Source: Trujillonella endophytica (GTDB lineage Bacteria; Actinomycetota; Actinomycetes; Mycobacteriales; Geodermatophilaceae). From it: a stretch of DNA of 64,000 nt. The stretch lies in NCBI RefSeq assembly GCF_900110555.1, contig NZ_FOEE01000011.1, positions 1 through 64,000 on the forward strand. Reading direction: 5' to 3'. The translations under genes and the position numbers were made by a program. Positions 9,439 through 17,256 of this stretch are shown piece by piece (within the stretch, counting starts at the first letter, position 1; every line of letters begins with the position of its first letter). The notes below the pieces were generated by a model. The model saw only the letters and a list, made by a program, of their open reading frames with translations, was not told the origin of the DNA and searched no databases.

Positions 9439-10233
9439 TCAGCGGCGGCGGCCGATGCCGACGAAGAAGGGCGCGAACGTGATCGGGCGGACCGGTGCGG
9501 CGTCCATCCGCTCGAAGGCGGCCTCCCAGCGGCGGAGGTCGTCCTCGGACGCGAGCCCCTGCGCGCGCAGGGCGTCGCGGGCCGCCCACGCGGGCGGGCG
9601 GATGCCGGGCGGCATCTCGCCGATGAGGTAGCGGCCCGCGTGCCGCTCGACCTCCAGACCCGCGGCGGCCAGCAGGCGGCCCAGCCGCAGTCCGATCCGG
9701 AGGTCGTTGCCGCGCCGCCGGTGCAGCTCGGCGTACCGCTCGTTGATGTCGGCGAGCCCGGGGTCGGCGTCCAGGACGCGCATCGCCGTGCCGTCGACGT
9801 CCACGAGGTAGACGGCCCCGCCCGGCCGGACCAGCGAGGCCAGGTGGTCGACGATCGCCTGCTCCCGGCCGCCGTTGTGCGCGAGCACGTGCCGCAGGAG
9901 CGCGACGTCCACCGATCCCGGCGGGATGCCCGTGTCGGTGCCGCTGCCCTCCCGCACCTCCACGTTGGCGGCGCCGGCCTCGGCGACGAGCCGCCGCGCG
10001 GCCGCCCGGGCCGACGGGTCCGGTTCCACGCCGACGACCGAGCCGCCCGCGCCGACCACCGCGGCGACGGCGACGGCGACCGCGGCCGGACCGCAGCCGA
10101 CGTCCGCGACCCTCGCGCCGGGCACGATGCCGGCGGCGCGCCAGGCCTCGGCCTCCTCGGTGCGGGCCAGCTCGGCCATCAGCCGGTACCGGGCGATCTC
10201 CGCGTCGGTGACCTCGAGTGCGTAGTCCGTCAT
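9439..10233 (-). CDS. Class I SAM-dependent methyltransferase
   Basis: 264-residue Rossmann-fold methyltransferase. Motif I is RVADVGCGPAAVAVAVA (about residues 41-57), the acidic loop is VVGVEPDPSA, and the motif III/IV region contains VDVALLRHVLAHNG and LVRPGGAVYLVDVDG. The order matches UbiE/YcgJ-like small-molecule methyltransferases. The substrate is unknown. The ATG at 10233 has GAGGA at good spacing. It stands alone, convergent with the aldo/keto reductase, and its promoter region faces the following small membrane-protein genes. Confidence 0.85.
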   Translation of the reverse strand: MTDYALEVTDAEIARYRLMAELARTEEAEAWRAAGIVPGARVADVGCGPAAVAVAVAAVVGAGGSVVGVEPDPSARAAARRLVAEAGAANVEVREGSGTDTGIPPGSVDVALLRHVLAHNGGREQAIVDHLASLVRPGGAVYLVDVDGTAMRVLDADPGLADINERYAELHRRRGNDLRIGLRLGRLLAAAGLEVERHAGRYLIGEMPPGIRPPAWAARDALRAQGLASEDDLRRWEAAFERMDAAPVRPITFAPFFVGIGRRR

Positions 10234-10384
10234 GGCGTCCTCCTCACCCCCCGGCATGGTCGCGCCGCCGTGCGGTCCGGTCGAGCCCGTGGTGCACCGG
10301 TCGCCACGCCGCCCTCGGTCGACCTCGTGCGTGGCGGCCCGCGACCGCGCGGGAGGATGGGGGCGTGCACAGCGGAGCGGCCCG

Positions 10385-10750
10385 GTGACGACGGCGCTGG
10401 TCGTCCCCACCACCGTCGTCGCCGCGCTGCTGGCCCTGGCCGGCCTGGCGTCGACCGTGGCGCGGCGCCGGATCGGCCTGCTGCACCTGGTGCTGGCCGC
10501 CGTCCTCGAGGCGCTGCTGGTCGTCCAGGCGGTCGTCGCCGGGGTCCGCCTGGCCGGGGACGCCGCGCTGCCCGAGACGGCGACCTTCCTCGGCTACCTG
10601 GCGGGGGCGCTGCTGCTGCCCGTGGCCGGCGTGCTGTTCGCCCGCACCGAGACCAGCCGCTGGGCGGGCACCGTGCTCGCGGTACCGGCCGCGGCGGTCG
10701 CGGTCATGGTCTGGCGGCTGCTCCAGCTGTGGGAGGCCGGAGGTGGCTGA
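10385..10750 (+). CDS. Small four-helix membrane protein, unknown function
   Basis: A 121-residue protein with four predicted membrane segments: TTVVAALLALAGLAS, LLHLVLAAVLEALLVVQAVV, LGYLAGALLLPVAGVLFA and VLAVPAAAVAVMVWRLL. No catalytic motif is visible and I do not recognise the family. The GTG at 10385 has GGAG upstream and gives a hydrophobic start directly. It overlaps the next membrane-protein gene by 8 nt (10743-10750), so the two are probably co-translated and may form a complex. In many actinobacteria such pairs are annotated only as integral membrane proteins. Confidence 0.7.
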   Translation: MTTALVVPTTVVAALLALAGLASTVARRRIGLLHLVLAAVLEALLVVQAVVAGVRLAGDAALPETATFLGYLAGALLLPVAGVLFARTETSRWAGTVLAVPAAAVAVMVWRLLQLWEAGGG

Positions 10751-11237
10751 GCCCGCCGGTCCGCGCGAGGCCCCGCCCGCGGAGGGGCTGGGGCGGGTGC
10801 TGGTCGCGCTGTACGGCGTCTTCGCCCTGGCGGCGGGGTCGCGGGCCGCGGTGCAGCTGGCCACCCGGTTCTCCGAGGCACCGCTGGCCTATCTGCTGTC
10901 GGCGCTCGCGGCCGCGGTGTACGTCGCCGCGGCCGCCGGGCTGCTGCGGGGTGGCCGCGCCGGGCGCCGCACCGCGCTGGTCGCCTGCCTCGTGGAGCTG
11001 ACCGGCGTGCTGGTGGTCGGCGTCCTCTCGCTGGCCGACCGCGCGGCGTTCCCCGACGAGACGGTGTGGTCGGGGTTCGGCTCCGGCTACGGGTACGTCC
11101 CGCTGGTGCTGCCGGTGCTCGGCCTGCTGTACCTGCGCGGGCAGGGCCGGGCTCAGAAGTCGCCGCCGCCGAAGTCCCCGCCGAAGTCGCCTCCCCCGTC
11201 GAACCCGCCGCCGAAGTCGTCGCCCCCGCCGCCGTAG
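10743..11237 (+). CDS. Small membrane protein with Pro/Lys/Ser-rich tail
   Basis: 164 residues from GTG 10743. Membrane segments run through VALYGVFALAAGSRAAV, LAYLLSALAAAVYVAAAAG, TALVACLVELTGVLVVGVLS and YVPLVLPVLGLLYL. The last 28 residues are a low-complexity tail of Lys-Ser-Pro repeats. That tail is encoded antisense to the Gly-Asp-Phe repeat tail of the convergent gene, with 85 bp of overlap (11153-11237), so its composition may be a by-product of the opposite strand. It overlaps the preceding membrane gene by 8 nt and probably works with it. Function unknown. Confidence 0.65.
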   Translation: MAEPAGPREAPPAEGLGRVLVALYGVFALAAGSRAAVQLATRFSEAPLAYLLSALAAAVYVAAAAGLLRGGRAGRRTALVACLVELTGVLVVGVLSLADRAAFPDETVWSGFGSGYGYVPLVLPVLGLLYLRGQGRAQKSPPPKSPPKSPPPSNPPPKSSPPPP

Positions 11238-12025
11238 TCACCGGCGACGTCGCCACCGCCGTCGGAGCCAGTGCCGTCATAGCCACCGCCGTCGGAGCCA
11301 GTGCCGTCATAGCCACCGCCGTCGTCCGCGCCCGCGCCGTCCTGGTAGCCCTCCGCGTAGGCCTCCTCGTCGCCGCCGCCGAACAGCCCGCCGTCGCCCA
11401 GCCCCGTGTCGAAGAGGGCGTCGGCCACCGCGGACCCCACCACGAGGCCACCGATGGTGCCGAGCATGGTGGCGCCGATGCCGGCCCCCATCCCGCCCAT
11501 CCCGAAGCCTCCGCCGTAGCCCCGCCCGGGGCCGCCGCCGTAGCCGGGCCCGTACCCGCTGCCGTAGCCACCGCCGTAGCCACCGGGCCCGGGGCCGAAG
11601 ACGCGCTCCAGGGTGCCCGGCTGCCGGATCTCCGCCCGCGTGGCCGCCCGGGCCAGCGTGCGGGGGTCGTCCGTGCGCGGGCGCTCGCCCGACGGGACGG
11701 CGGCGGCCAGCTGCACCAGGACCTCCTGCCGCTGCTGGGGCGTCAGCTGGGCGAACGCCTCCGCGTGCGCCTCCTCGATCTGGTCCGGGGGAGCGGTGCG
11801 CAGCAGGTAGCGGTACCGCTCCACAGCCTGCGCGTCGGTGAGCGGGCCGCGCCCCCGCGGCGCCTGCCGCGGCTGCTGCCCGTACCCGGTGTCCGCCTCG
11901 CCCTGATGGCCGCCGGCGTATCGGTCGTCGTCGCGGGAGTCGTACCCGTCGTAGCCGGCGTCGTAGCGGGCGTCGCGCCGGTCGTCGTGCCGGCGCCGGC
12001 CGAGGAGTCGGTCGAGCAGTCCCAT
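11153..12025 (-). CDS. Gly-rich low-complexity protein with central helical domain
   Basis: 290 residues from ATG 12025 (GGAGGGGA upstream). The N-terminus MGLLDRLLGRRRHDD is amphipathic and basic. A conserved-looking helical block follows (about 60-130: LTDAQAVERYRYLLRTAPPD, then IEEAHAEAFAQLTPQQRQEV), then Gly/Tyr repeats, a short hydrophobic Gly-zipper (GMGGMGAGIGATMLGTIGGL, then VVGSAVADALF) and a long Gly/Asp/Phe tail ending GGDFGGDFGGGDF. It resembles cationic-transporter-like or DUF-type proteins of actinobacteria with a glycine-zipper segment, but I cannot name the family. A 30-bp DNA repeat within it may vary in copy number. It is convergent with the small membrane-protein pair. Confidence 0.75.
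   Translation of the reverse strand: MGLLDRLLGRRRHDDRRDARYDAGYDGYDSRDDDRYAGGHQGEADTGYGQQPRQAPRGRGPLTDAQAVERYRYLLRTAPPDQIEEAHAEAFAQLTPQQRQEVLVQLAAAVPSGERPRTDDPRTLARAATRAEIRQPGTLERVFGPGPGGYGGGYGSGYGPGYGGGPGRGYGGGFGMGGMGAGIGATMLGTIGGLVVGSAVADALFDTGLGDGGLFGGGDEEAYAEGYQDGAGADDGGGYDGTGSDGGGYDGTGSDGGGDVAGDYGGGGDDFGGGFDGGGDFGGDFGGGDF
11252..11324. repeat. Minisatellite, 30-bp unit, about 2.4 copies
   Basis: Two identical 30-bp units (11252-11281 and 11282-11311) starting GCCACCGCCGTCGGAGCCAG, then a 13-bp partial copy. On the minus strand it encodes Gly-Gly-Gly-Tyr-Asp-Gly-Thr-Gly-Ser-Asp per unit, so copy-number change keeps the frame. Confidence 0.9.
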
Positions 12026-12169
12026 GGCGGTCCCCTCCCTGACGGGCCGGTGCGCGGTGCACCTGCGGACGTTCCGCCCGCAGTCGTTCCCGCTGCCGCA
12101 CCGATCACACGTCGGCATCACGAGAGGCGCCCGCCCGGGGCTCTCGTGGAACAGGTCGTGCGCAACCGA

Positions 12170-12175
12170 TAAAGT
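12170..12175 (+). promoter_or_regulatory. -10 hexamer of a leaderless promoter
   Basis: TAAAGT ends 6 nt before the GTG start of the LOV-GAF-PP2C gene, and no ribosome-binding site fits between them. Transcription would therefore begin at or next to the start codon. Confidence 0.5.
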
Positions 12176-12181
12176 CGTCCG

Positions 12182-14461
12182 GTGCCGCGCGCCCACGACC
12201 AGACCCGACCGGGGGTCCAGCTCCCTTCGACCGTGGACGGGCAGGCGGGCCAGCAGGCCGGCCTCGTCGCCACGGCCAGCGCCGTCGTCTCGGGCCACCC
12301 CTCGCCCCGGACCGCGTCGGCCGCCCTGCCCGGCGTCCTCGCCGACAGCCCGGTCGCCGTCCTGCTCATCGACCGCATCGCCGGCGCGGTCACCTTCGCC
12401 AACACCGCGGCCGTGGAGATGGCCGGGCGGGTGACCCTGCCGGTGCCCATCGACGCCTGGGGTGCTGCGGCGGGGCTGACCGACCTCGCGGGCGAGCCGC
12501 TGGCCTCCACCGGCGGGCCGCTCTCCCTCGTCGCGCAGGGCCGGCCGGTGACCGGCGAGGCCGTGCGGCTGCGGCCGGGGGCCGACGACGGCGCCGCCGA
12601 CCGGCTGCTGTGGGTCACCGGCTTCCCGCTCTCGCACCCCACGGCCGAGGACCAGCAGCTCTCCCTCGTCGTCCTCCTCGACGTCGAGACCCCGGCCCTG
12701 ACCGACGATCCCGACGCCCAGCTCCAGGCGCTGCGGGAGCGCGCCGTGATCGCCACCGACATCACCTTCACCATCAGCGACCCGCGGCAGCCCGACGACC
12801 CGCTGATCTGGGTCAACCCGTCCTTCACCCGGATCACCGGTTACTCCTACGACGAGGCGGTGGGCCGCAACTGCCGCTTCCTGCAGGGTCCGGCCACCGA
12901 CCCCGGGGCGCTCGAGGAGATCCGCGCCGCCCTGCGCGCGCAGCGCCCGCTGACGACCACGCTGCTCAACTACCGCAAGGACGGCACCGCGTTCTGGAAC
13001 CAGCTGTCGATCAGCCCCGTGTTCGACGGCGAGGGTGAGCTGGTCAGCTTCGTCGGCGTGCAGACCGACGTGACCGAGCGCGTCCGCGTCGAGCACGAGC
13101 GCGAGTCCGCGTTCGCCGCCGAGCAGGCCGCCCGCCAGGAGGCCGAGCTCGCCCGCGCCACCGCCGAGCAGGCGCGGGCCGACGCGGAGAGCGCGCGCCT
13201 GCAGGTGGAGAAGGCCACCAACCGCCTGGCGCTCATGGCGGAGGCCACCAGCACGCTCATCGCGACGCTGGACATGTCCGACCTGCTGGAGCGGCTGGCC
13301 GGCCTGTGCGTCCCGCTCCTGGCCGACTGGGTGTTCCTCACCCTCGTCGACGAGCACGGGGAGGTGGCGGAGACCGCCTACCGCCACCGGGACGGCCACG
13401 AGGAGGAGCTGCGCGCCTTCAGCACCCTGCACGCCCAGCACCTCCCCCCGGGATCGCCGAGCCGGCAGAGCATGCGCAGCAACCGGCCGACGTTCATCGA
13501 CCGCGACCGTGCGCGCATCGAGGCCGCCTTCGCCACCGAGGCGGCGCGGGACGCCTTCGACGCCGTGGGCGGCCACTCGGTGGTGACCGTTCCGATGGTC
13601 GCCCGCCGCCGGACGCGCGGTGCGATGGCCCTGATCGCCTCCGGCGACCGCACGTTCACGCGGGAGGACGTCGACCTGGCCGAGGACCTCGCCCGGCGCG
13701 CAGCGCTGGCGATGGACAACGTGCGGCTCTACCAGCAGGAGCACGCCGTGGCCGACACGCTCCAGCGGTCGCTGCTCCCCGACCTGCCCGACATCCCCGG
13801 GATCACCGCGGCGGCGCACTACGTGAGCGCGTCGACGGCGGCGGACGTCGGCGGCGACTTCTACGACCTCCTGCACCTGCCCGACGGGTCGGTCGGCATG
13901 GTCATCGGCGACGTCGTCGGCCACGACCTCGCCGCCGCCGCGGCCATGGGGCACCTCCGGGGGCTCATCCGCGCCTGCGTGTGGGACGCCCCCGACCCCG
14001 ATCCCGGCGTCGTCCTGGGCCGGGTCGACCGGCTGGTGCAGGGCCTGCGCGTCGCCTCGATGGCGACGATCGCCTACGCCCGCGCCGTGCCGCCGGCCGC
14101 GGCGGGCGAGCCGTGGCGGGTGCACCTCGCCGACGCCGGGCACCCGCCCCTGCTGCTGCGCGAGCCCGGTGGCGCGGTCCGGGTGGTCGACGAGGTGACC
14201 GGCCTGCTGGTGGGGGTCGACGACGGCGCGCACCGCCCGACCGTGGTGCTGGACGTCCCGGCCGGGTCGACGCTGCTGGCCTACACCGACGGGCTGATCG
14301 AGCGCCCGGGACTGGACCTGGACCTCGGCATCGAGGAGCTCGTCGCGCGGATCGCCACCATCCCGCCCGGCGCCACCCCCCGGCAGCTGTGCGACGCCGC
14401 GGTGGCCGGCACCCTCGACGGCCGCGACGACGTCGCCCTGCTCGCCGTCCGGCTGGGCTGA
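12182..14461 (+). CDS. Blue-light (LOV) sensor PP2C/SpoIIE-type phosphatase
   Basis: 759-residue modular signalling protein. A degenerate PAS (about 50-165) is followed by a LOV domain (about 185-300) containing GRNCRFLQG, the flavin-binding signature; its Cys231 is the residue that forms the photo-adduct with FMN. Then come a coiled coil (about 300-345), a GAF domain (about 350-515) and a C-terminal SpoIIE/RsbU-like phosphatase (about 520-759). The phosphatase shows ADVGGDFYDLLHLPDG, GDVVGHDLAAAAAMGHLRG, LADAGHPPLLL, AYTDGLIE and DDVALLAVRL, which supply the metal-binding acids. Such phosphatases act on anti-anti-sigma factors (STAS proteins) and switch on alternative sigma factors. Inference: light or stress input to a general stress response. 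No STAS or anti-sigma gene is adjacent. Confidence 0.9.
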   Translation: MPRAHDQTRPGVQLPSTVDGQAGQQAGLVATASAVVSGHPSPRTASAALPGVLADSPVAVLLIDRIAGAVTFANTAAVEMAGRVTLPVPIDAWGAAAGLTDLAGEPLASTGGPLSLVAQGRPVTGEAVRLRPGADDGAADRLLWVTGFPLSHPTAEDQQLSLVVLLDVETPALTDDPDAQLQALRERAVIATDITFTISDPRQPDDPLIWVNPSFTRITGYSYDEAVGRNCRFLQGPATDPGALEEIRAALRAQRPLTTTLLNYRKDGTAFWNQLSISPVFDGEGELVSFVGVQTDVTERVRVEHERESAFAAEQAARQEAELARATAEQARADAESARLQVEKATNRLALMAEATSTLIATLDMSDLLERLAGLCVPLLADWVFLTLVDEHGEVAETAYRHRDGHEEELRAFSTLHAQHLPPGSPSRQSMRSNRPTFIDRDRARIEAAFATEAARDAFDAVGGHSVVTVPMVARRRTRGAMALIASGDRTFTREDVDLAEDLARRAALAMDNVRLYQQEHAVADTLQRSLLPDLPDIPGITAAAHYVSASTAADVGGDFYDLLHLPDGSVGMVIGDVVGHDLAAAAAMGHLRGLIRACVWDAPDPDPGVVLGRVDRLVQGLRVASMATIAYARAVPPAAAGEPWRVHLADAGHPPLLLREPGGAVRVVDEVTGLLVGVDDGAHRPTVVLDVPAGSTLLAYTDGLIERPGLDLDLGIEELVARIATIPPGATPRQLCDAAVAGTLDGRDDVALLAVRLG

Positions 14462-14477
14462 GCGGCCGACCCGGACC

Positions 14478-15011
14478 TCAGACCTCGAGGTCGGTGCCGC
14501 CGCCGAGGAGGCCGTAGCCGCCGCGGTGGAACAGCAGCGGGCGGCGCGCGGGATCGGCCCCGAGGTCCAGCACCCGGCCGGCGACGAGGGTGTGGTCGCC
14601 GCCGTCGTACTCGGCCCACAGCGCGCAGTCGATCCACGCGACCACGCCGTCGAGCACCGGCTGTCCCTGCCGGCTGGCGCGCCACGCCACGCCGGCGAAG
14701 CGGTCGGGCGCGCTGCCGGCGAACGTGGTGGACAGCCCGTGCTGGTCCTCGGCCAGCACGTTCACGCAGAACCGGCCCAGCGCCCGCAGCCGCGGCCAGG
14801 TGCGGGAGGTCCGGGCGGGGGCGAGCGCGATCAGCGGTGGGTCCAGCGACAGCGAGCTGAACGACTGGCAGGTGAAGCCGATCGGCCCGCCCTCCGTCGC
14901 GGCGGTGACCACGATGACGCCGGAGGCGAAGTGCCCCAGCACGTCGCGCATGACCTGCGGGTCGACGGGAGCGCCGGCCGGGTCACCGGGGGAGGGGAGG
15001 GCCGAGCTCAC
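14478..15011 (-). CDS. Flavin reductase family protein
   Basis: 177-residue FMN-binding split-barrel protein of the HpaC/flavin reductase-like family. It shows FASGVIVVTA, IGFTCQSFSSLSLDPPLIAL (the conserved flavin-contact loop), FCVNVLAEDQ, RFAGVAW and a C-terminal HTLVAGRVLDLG. These enzymes supply reduced flavin to partner monooxygenases or reduce small molecules. No monooxygenase neighbours it, so its partner is unknown. The GTG start at 15011 lies 37 nt after the stop of the HMG-CoA-lyase-like gene on the same strand, so the two probably share a transcript. A leucine/acyl-CoA link is possible but not shown. Confidence 0.88.
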   Translation of the reverse strand: MSSALPSPGDPAGAPVDPQVMRDVLGHFASGVIVVTAATEGGPIGFTCQSFSSLSLDPPLIALAPARTSRTWPRLRALGRFCVNVLAEDQHGLSTTFAGSAPDRFAGVAWRASRQGQPVLDGVVAWIDCALWAEYDGGDHTLVAGRVLDLGADPARRPLLFHRGGYGLLGGGTDLEV

Positions 15012-15023
15012 GCCCCCGAGTCC

Positions 15024-15059
15024 ATCACGAGGTCCGTCACGAGGCCCGTCACGAGGCGG
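15024..15059. repeat. Three tandem 12-bp units
   Basis: Three near-identical 12-bp units of the form GTCACGAGGCCC span the gap between the two minus-strand genes and include the stop of the HMG-CoA-lyase-like gene (15049-15051). This looks like slippage or a small duplication. Confidence 0.7.
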
Positions 15060-16011
15060 CCACCGCCTGCTCGGTGCCCCGGGGCACCGAGCGCCCCCCG
15101 GCGCGGTACAGCGAGCTGGGCAGCTCGCGGCCGACGGCGCGCTCGGTGACCCGCGCCGCGGCCAGCACGGCGTCGAGGTCGATGCCGGTGTGCACGCCGG
15201 ACTCCTCCAGCAGGTAGACCAGCTCCTCGGTGGCGATGTTGCCGCTGGCGCCGGGGGCGAACGGGCAGCCGCCCAGCCCGCCCACGGAGGAGTCGAGCTG
15301 GGTGACGCCCGCCTGGATCGCCGTCAGCGCGTTGGCCTGGCCGGTGCCCCGGGTGTCGTGGAAGTGCACGCCGACCGGCACGCCGGGGCAGACCCGGCGG
15401 ACGGCGTCCAGCAGCCGGACGACCCGCATCGGGGTGGTCGTCCCGATGGTGTCGCCCAGGCAGAGGCGGTCGGCTCCCGCGGTGACGGCGGCGCGGGCGA
15501 CGTCGACCGTGCGGGCGATGGGCGTGCGCCCGTCGAACGGGCAGTCCCAGGCGGTCGCGATGATGACCTCGAGCGTGCCTCCGGCCCCGGAAGCGAGCCC
15601 GGCGATCTCGCCGATCGCGGCGACCGCCTCGGCGGTGCCGCGGCCCGCGTTGGCGCGGCTGTGCCCGTCGGAGGCCGAGACGACGTACTCGAGGTCGGGG
15701 ACACCGGCGTCGACGGCCCTTACGGCGCCCCGCGGGTTGGCCACCAGCGCGGAGAAGGCGACCCCGCTCCAGCGGCCCAGCTCGGCGGCGACCTGGTCGG
15801 CGTCGGCCAGGGCCGGCACCGCCCGCGGGGAGACGAACGAGGTGGCCTCGATCCGGCGCACCCCCGTGGCGACCAGCGCCTCGAGCATGGCCAGCTTGTC
15901 GGCGAGGGGGAGGGGCGCCTCCAGCTGCAGCCCGTCGCGCATGCCGACCTCGCGGATGTCCACCGCGGGAGGCAGCACCAGGTCGAAGGGGTCCCGGTCG
16001 TCGAGGTGCAC
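15049..16011 (-). CDS. Hydroxymethylglutaryl-CoA lyase family enzyme
   Basis: 320-residue TIM-barrel enzyme of the DRE-metallolyase/HMGL-like family. It shows DIREVGMRDGLQLE with the catalytic Arg-Asp, ATSFVSPRAVPALADAD, GDTIGTTTP, GVHFHDTRGTGQANAL with the metal-binding His pair, and the G-loop SSVGGLGGCPFAPGASGN with the catalytic Cys. That Cys loop supports a true HMG-CoA lyase, which cleaves HMG-CoA to acetoacetate and acetyl-CoA in leucine degradation, rather than an isopropylmalate synthase. The GTG at 16011 has AGGAGG 4-5 nt upstream. It precedes the flavin reductase gene on the same strand; no other leucine-catabolic genes are nearby. Confidence 0.88.
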   Translation of the reverse strand: MHLDDRDPFDLVLPPAVDIREVGMRDGLQLEAPLPLADKLAMLEALVATGVRRIEATSFVSPRAVPALADADQVAAELGRWSGVAFSALVANPRGAVRAVDAGVPDLEYVVSASDGHSRANAGRGTAEAVAAIGEIAGLASGAGGTLEVIIATAWDCPFDGRTPIARTVDVARAAVTAGADRLCLGDTIGTTTPMRVVRLLDAVRRVCPGVPVGVHFHDTRGTGQANALTAIQAGVTQLDSSVGGLGGCPFAPGASGNIATEELVYLLEESGVHTGIDLDAVLAAARVTERAVGRELPSSLYRAGGRSVPRGTEQAVAAS

Positions 16012-16140
16012 GGCTCCTCCTCTCCAGCGCGCGGGCGTCGGCGGCCCGGCGCATTCGGTACCCATCCTGCCCCGGACCGCGGGGAGACCGGCCCGGAGGC
16101 CCGCCCGGGTGGCAAACCGCCCGCGAAGGACCGAGATCAC

Positions 16141-16154
16141 GTTCCACGTGGAAC
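16141..16154. promoter_or_regulatory. parS-like site 2
   Basis: Perfect GTTCCACGTGGAAC in the divergent gap between the HMG-CoA-lyase-like gene and the first diguanylate cyclase gene. Confidence 0.75.
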
Positions 16155-16232
16155 CCGACCGGGCATTAGGCAGATGGAGTGCGGCCCGGAACCGTCACGG
16201 GGGGCGTCCAGGATGACCGCGGGAGGTGGGAC

Positions 16233-17132
16233 GTGGCGAAGCGCAGCGTTACCGCGGTCGTGGCCGGGGAGCGGCCGCCGTGCGTCCGCGAGGCCTTCGG
16301 GCGCGCCCCGCTCGGCATGGCCATCTGCGATCCGGGCGGCACGCTGCTGGAGGTGAACGCCGAGCTGGAGCGCCTGCTGGGCCGTCCGGCGGCCGAGCTC
16401 ATCGGTACCTGCCTGTACGACCTGACCGACCCCGAGGAGCTCGCGGCCGTCCGGGAGGCCACCGCCGGGCTGCACGCCGAGCCGGGGCAGGTGGCCCGGG
16501 TGGAGAGCCGGCTCGTCCGCGGTGACGGCAGCGGCGTGCCCGTGCAGCTCACCTCGACCCGGGTGGCCGAGCAGCCGGGAGACCCCACGCACCTGGTGAT
16601 GGTGGTGGAGGACATCACCGCGCGGAAGCTGCTGGAGACCGAACTGGTGCACCGGTCGCTGCACGACGCGCTCACCGGGCTGCCCAACCGGACCCTCTTC
16701 GCCGACCGGCTGCGGCACGCCCTGGAGCGCGGCCACCGGGAGCAGACGCCCACGTGCGTGCTCACCGTCGACCTCGACGGCTTCAAGGACGTCAACGACC
16801 GGTACGGACACCCGATGGGCGACGCCGTGCTGGTGGCCTTCGCCGCGCGGCTCACCTCGGTGCTCCGCGCGAGCGACACCGCCGCGCGCCTGGGCGGCGA
16901 CGAGTTCAGCATCGTCTGCGAGAACACCGAGCGTGCCGACGCCGAGGTGCTCGCCGAGCGGCTGCGCACGACCCTCGTCGACCCCCTGGACATCGGCGGC
17001 ACCCTGATCGCCGTGGGCATGAGCGTGGGCATCGGCACCGTGGAGCCCGGCGCCGACCCCGACGTCGCCTGCGAGCAGGTGGTCCGGGCCGCCGACGACG
17101 CGATGTACGCCGACAAGCAGCGGCGGCGCTGA
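16233..17132 (+). CDS. PAS-GGDEF diguanylate cyclase
   Basis: 299-residue protein that should make cyclic di-GMP from two GTP. A PAS domain (about 15-130; GRAPLGMAICDPGGTLLEVN, then VVEDITARKLLE) leads into a GGDEF domain (about 135-299). It has HDALTGLPNRTLF, the metal-binding DLDGFKDVND, the intact active-site GGDEF (in LGGDEFSIV) and the inhibitory I-site RASD exactly five residues before GGDEF. It is therefore probably catalytic and product-inhibited. The GTG at 16233 follows GGGAGG at good spacing. No EAL or HD-GYP phosphodiesterase gene is in the window. The ligand of the PAS domain is unknown. Confidence 0.92.
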   Translation: MAKRSVTAVVAGERPPCVREAFGRAPLGMAICDPGGTLLEVNAELERLLGRPAAELIGTCLYDLTDPEELAAVREATAGLHAEPGQVARVESRLVRGDGSGVPVQLTSTRVAEQPGDPTHLVMVVEDITARKLLETELVHRSLHDALTGLPNRTLFADRLRHALERGHREQTPTCVLTVDLDGFKDVNDRYGHPMGDAVLVAFAARLTSVLRASDTAARLGGDEFSIVCENTERADAEVLAERLRTTLVDPLDIGGTLIAVGMSVGIGTVEPGADPDVACEQVVRAADDAMYADKQRRR

Positions 17133-17256
17133 CAGCGCCGCTGTGCGGAAGTGTTCACACCGACGTAACGCGCGCCGGATGGAGTGACTACAAGCACACG
17201 CCGAAACTCCAGGGACCGGCCGGGTGATCGCGGCCTTGCCGATGGGGGAGGCCCGC

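Noticed and set aside
15024-15059. CRISPR-like repeat
   Set aside because: Units are contiguous with no spacers and no cas genes are present.
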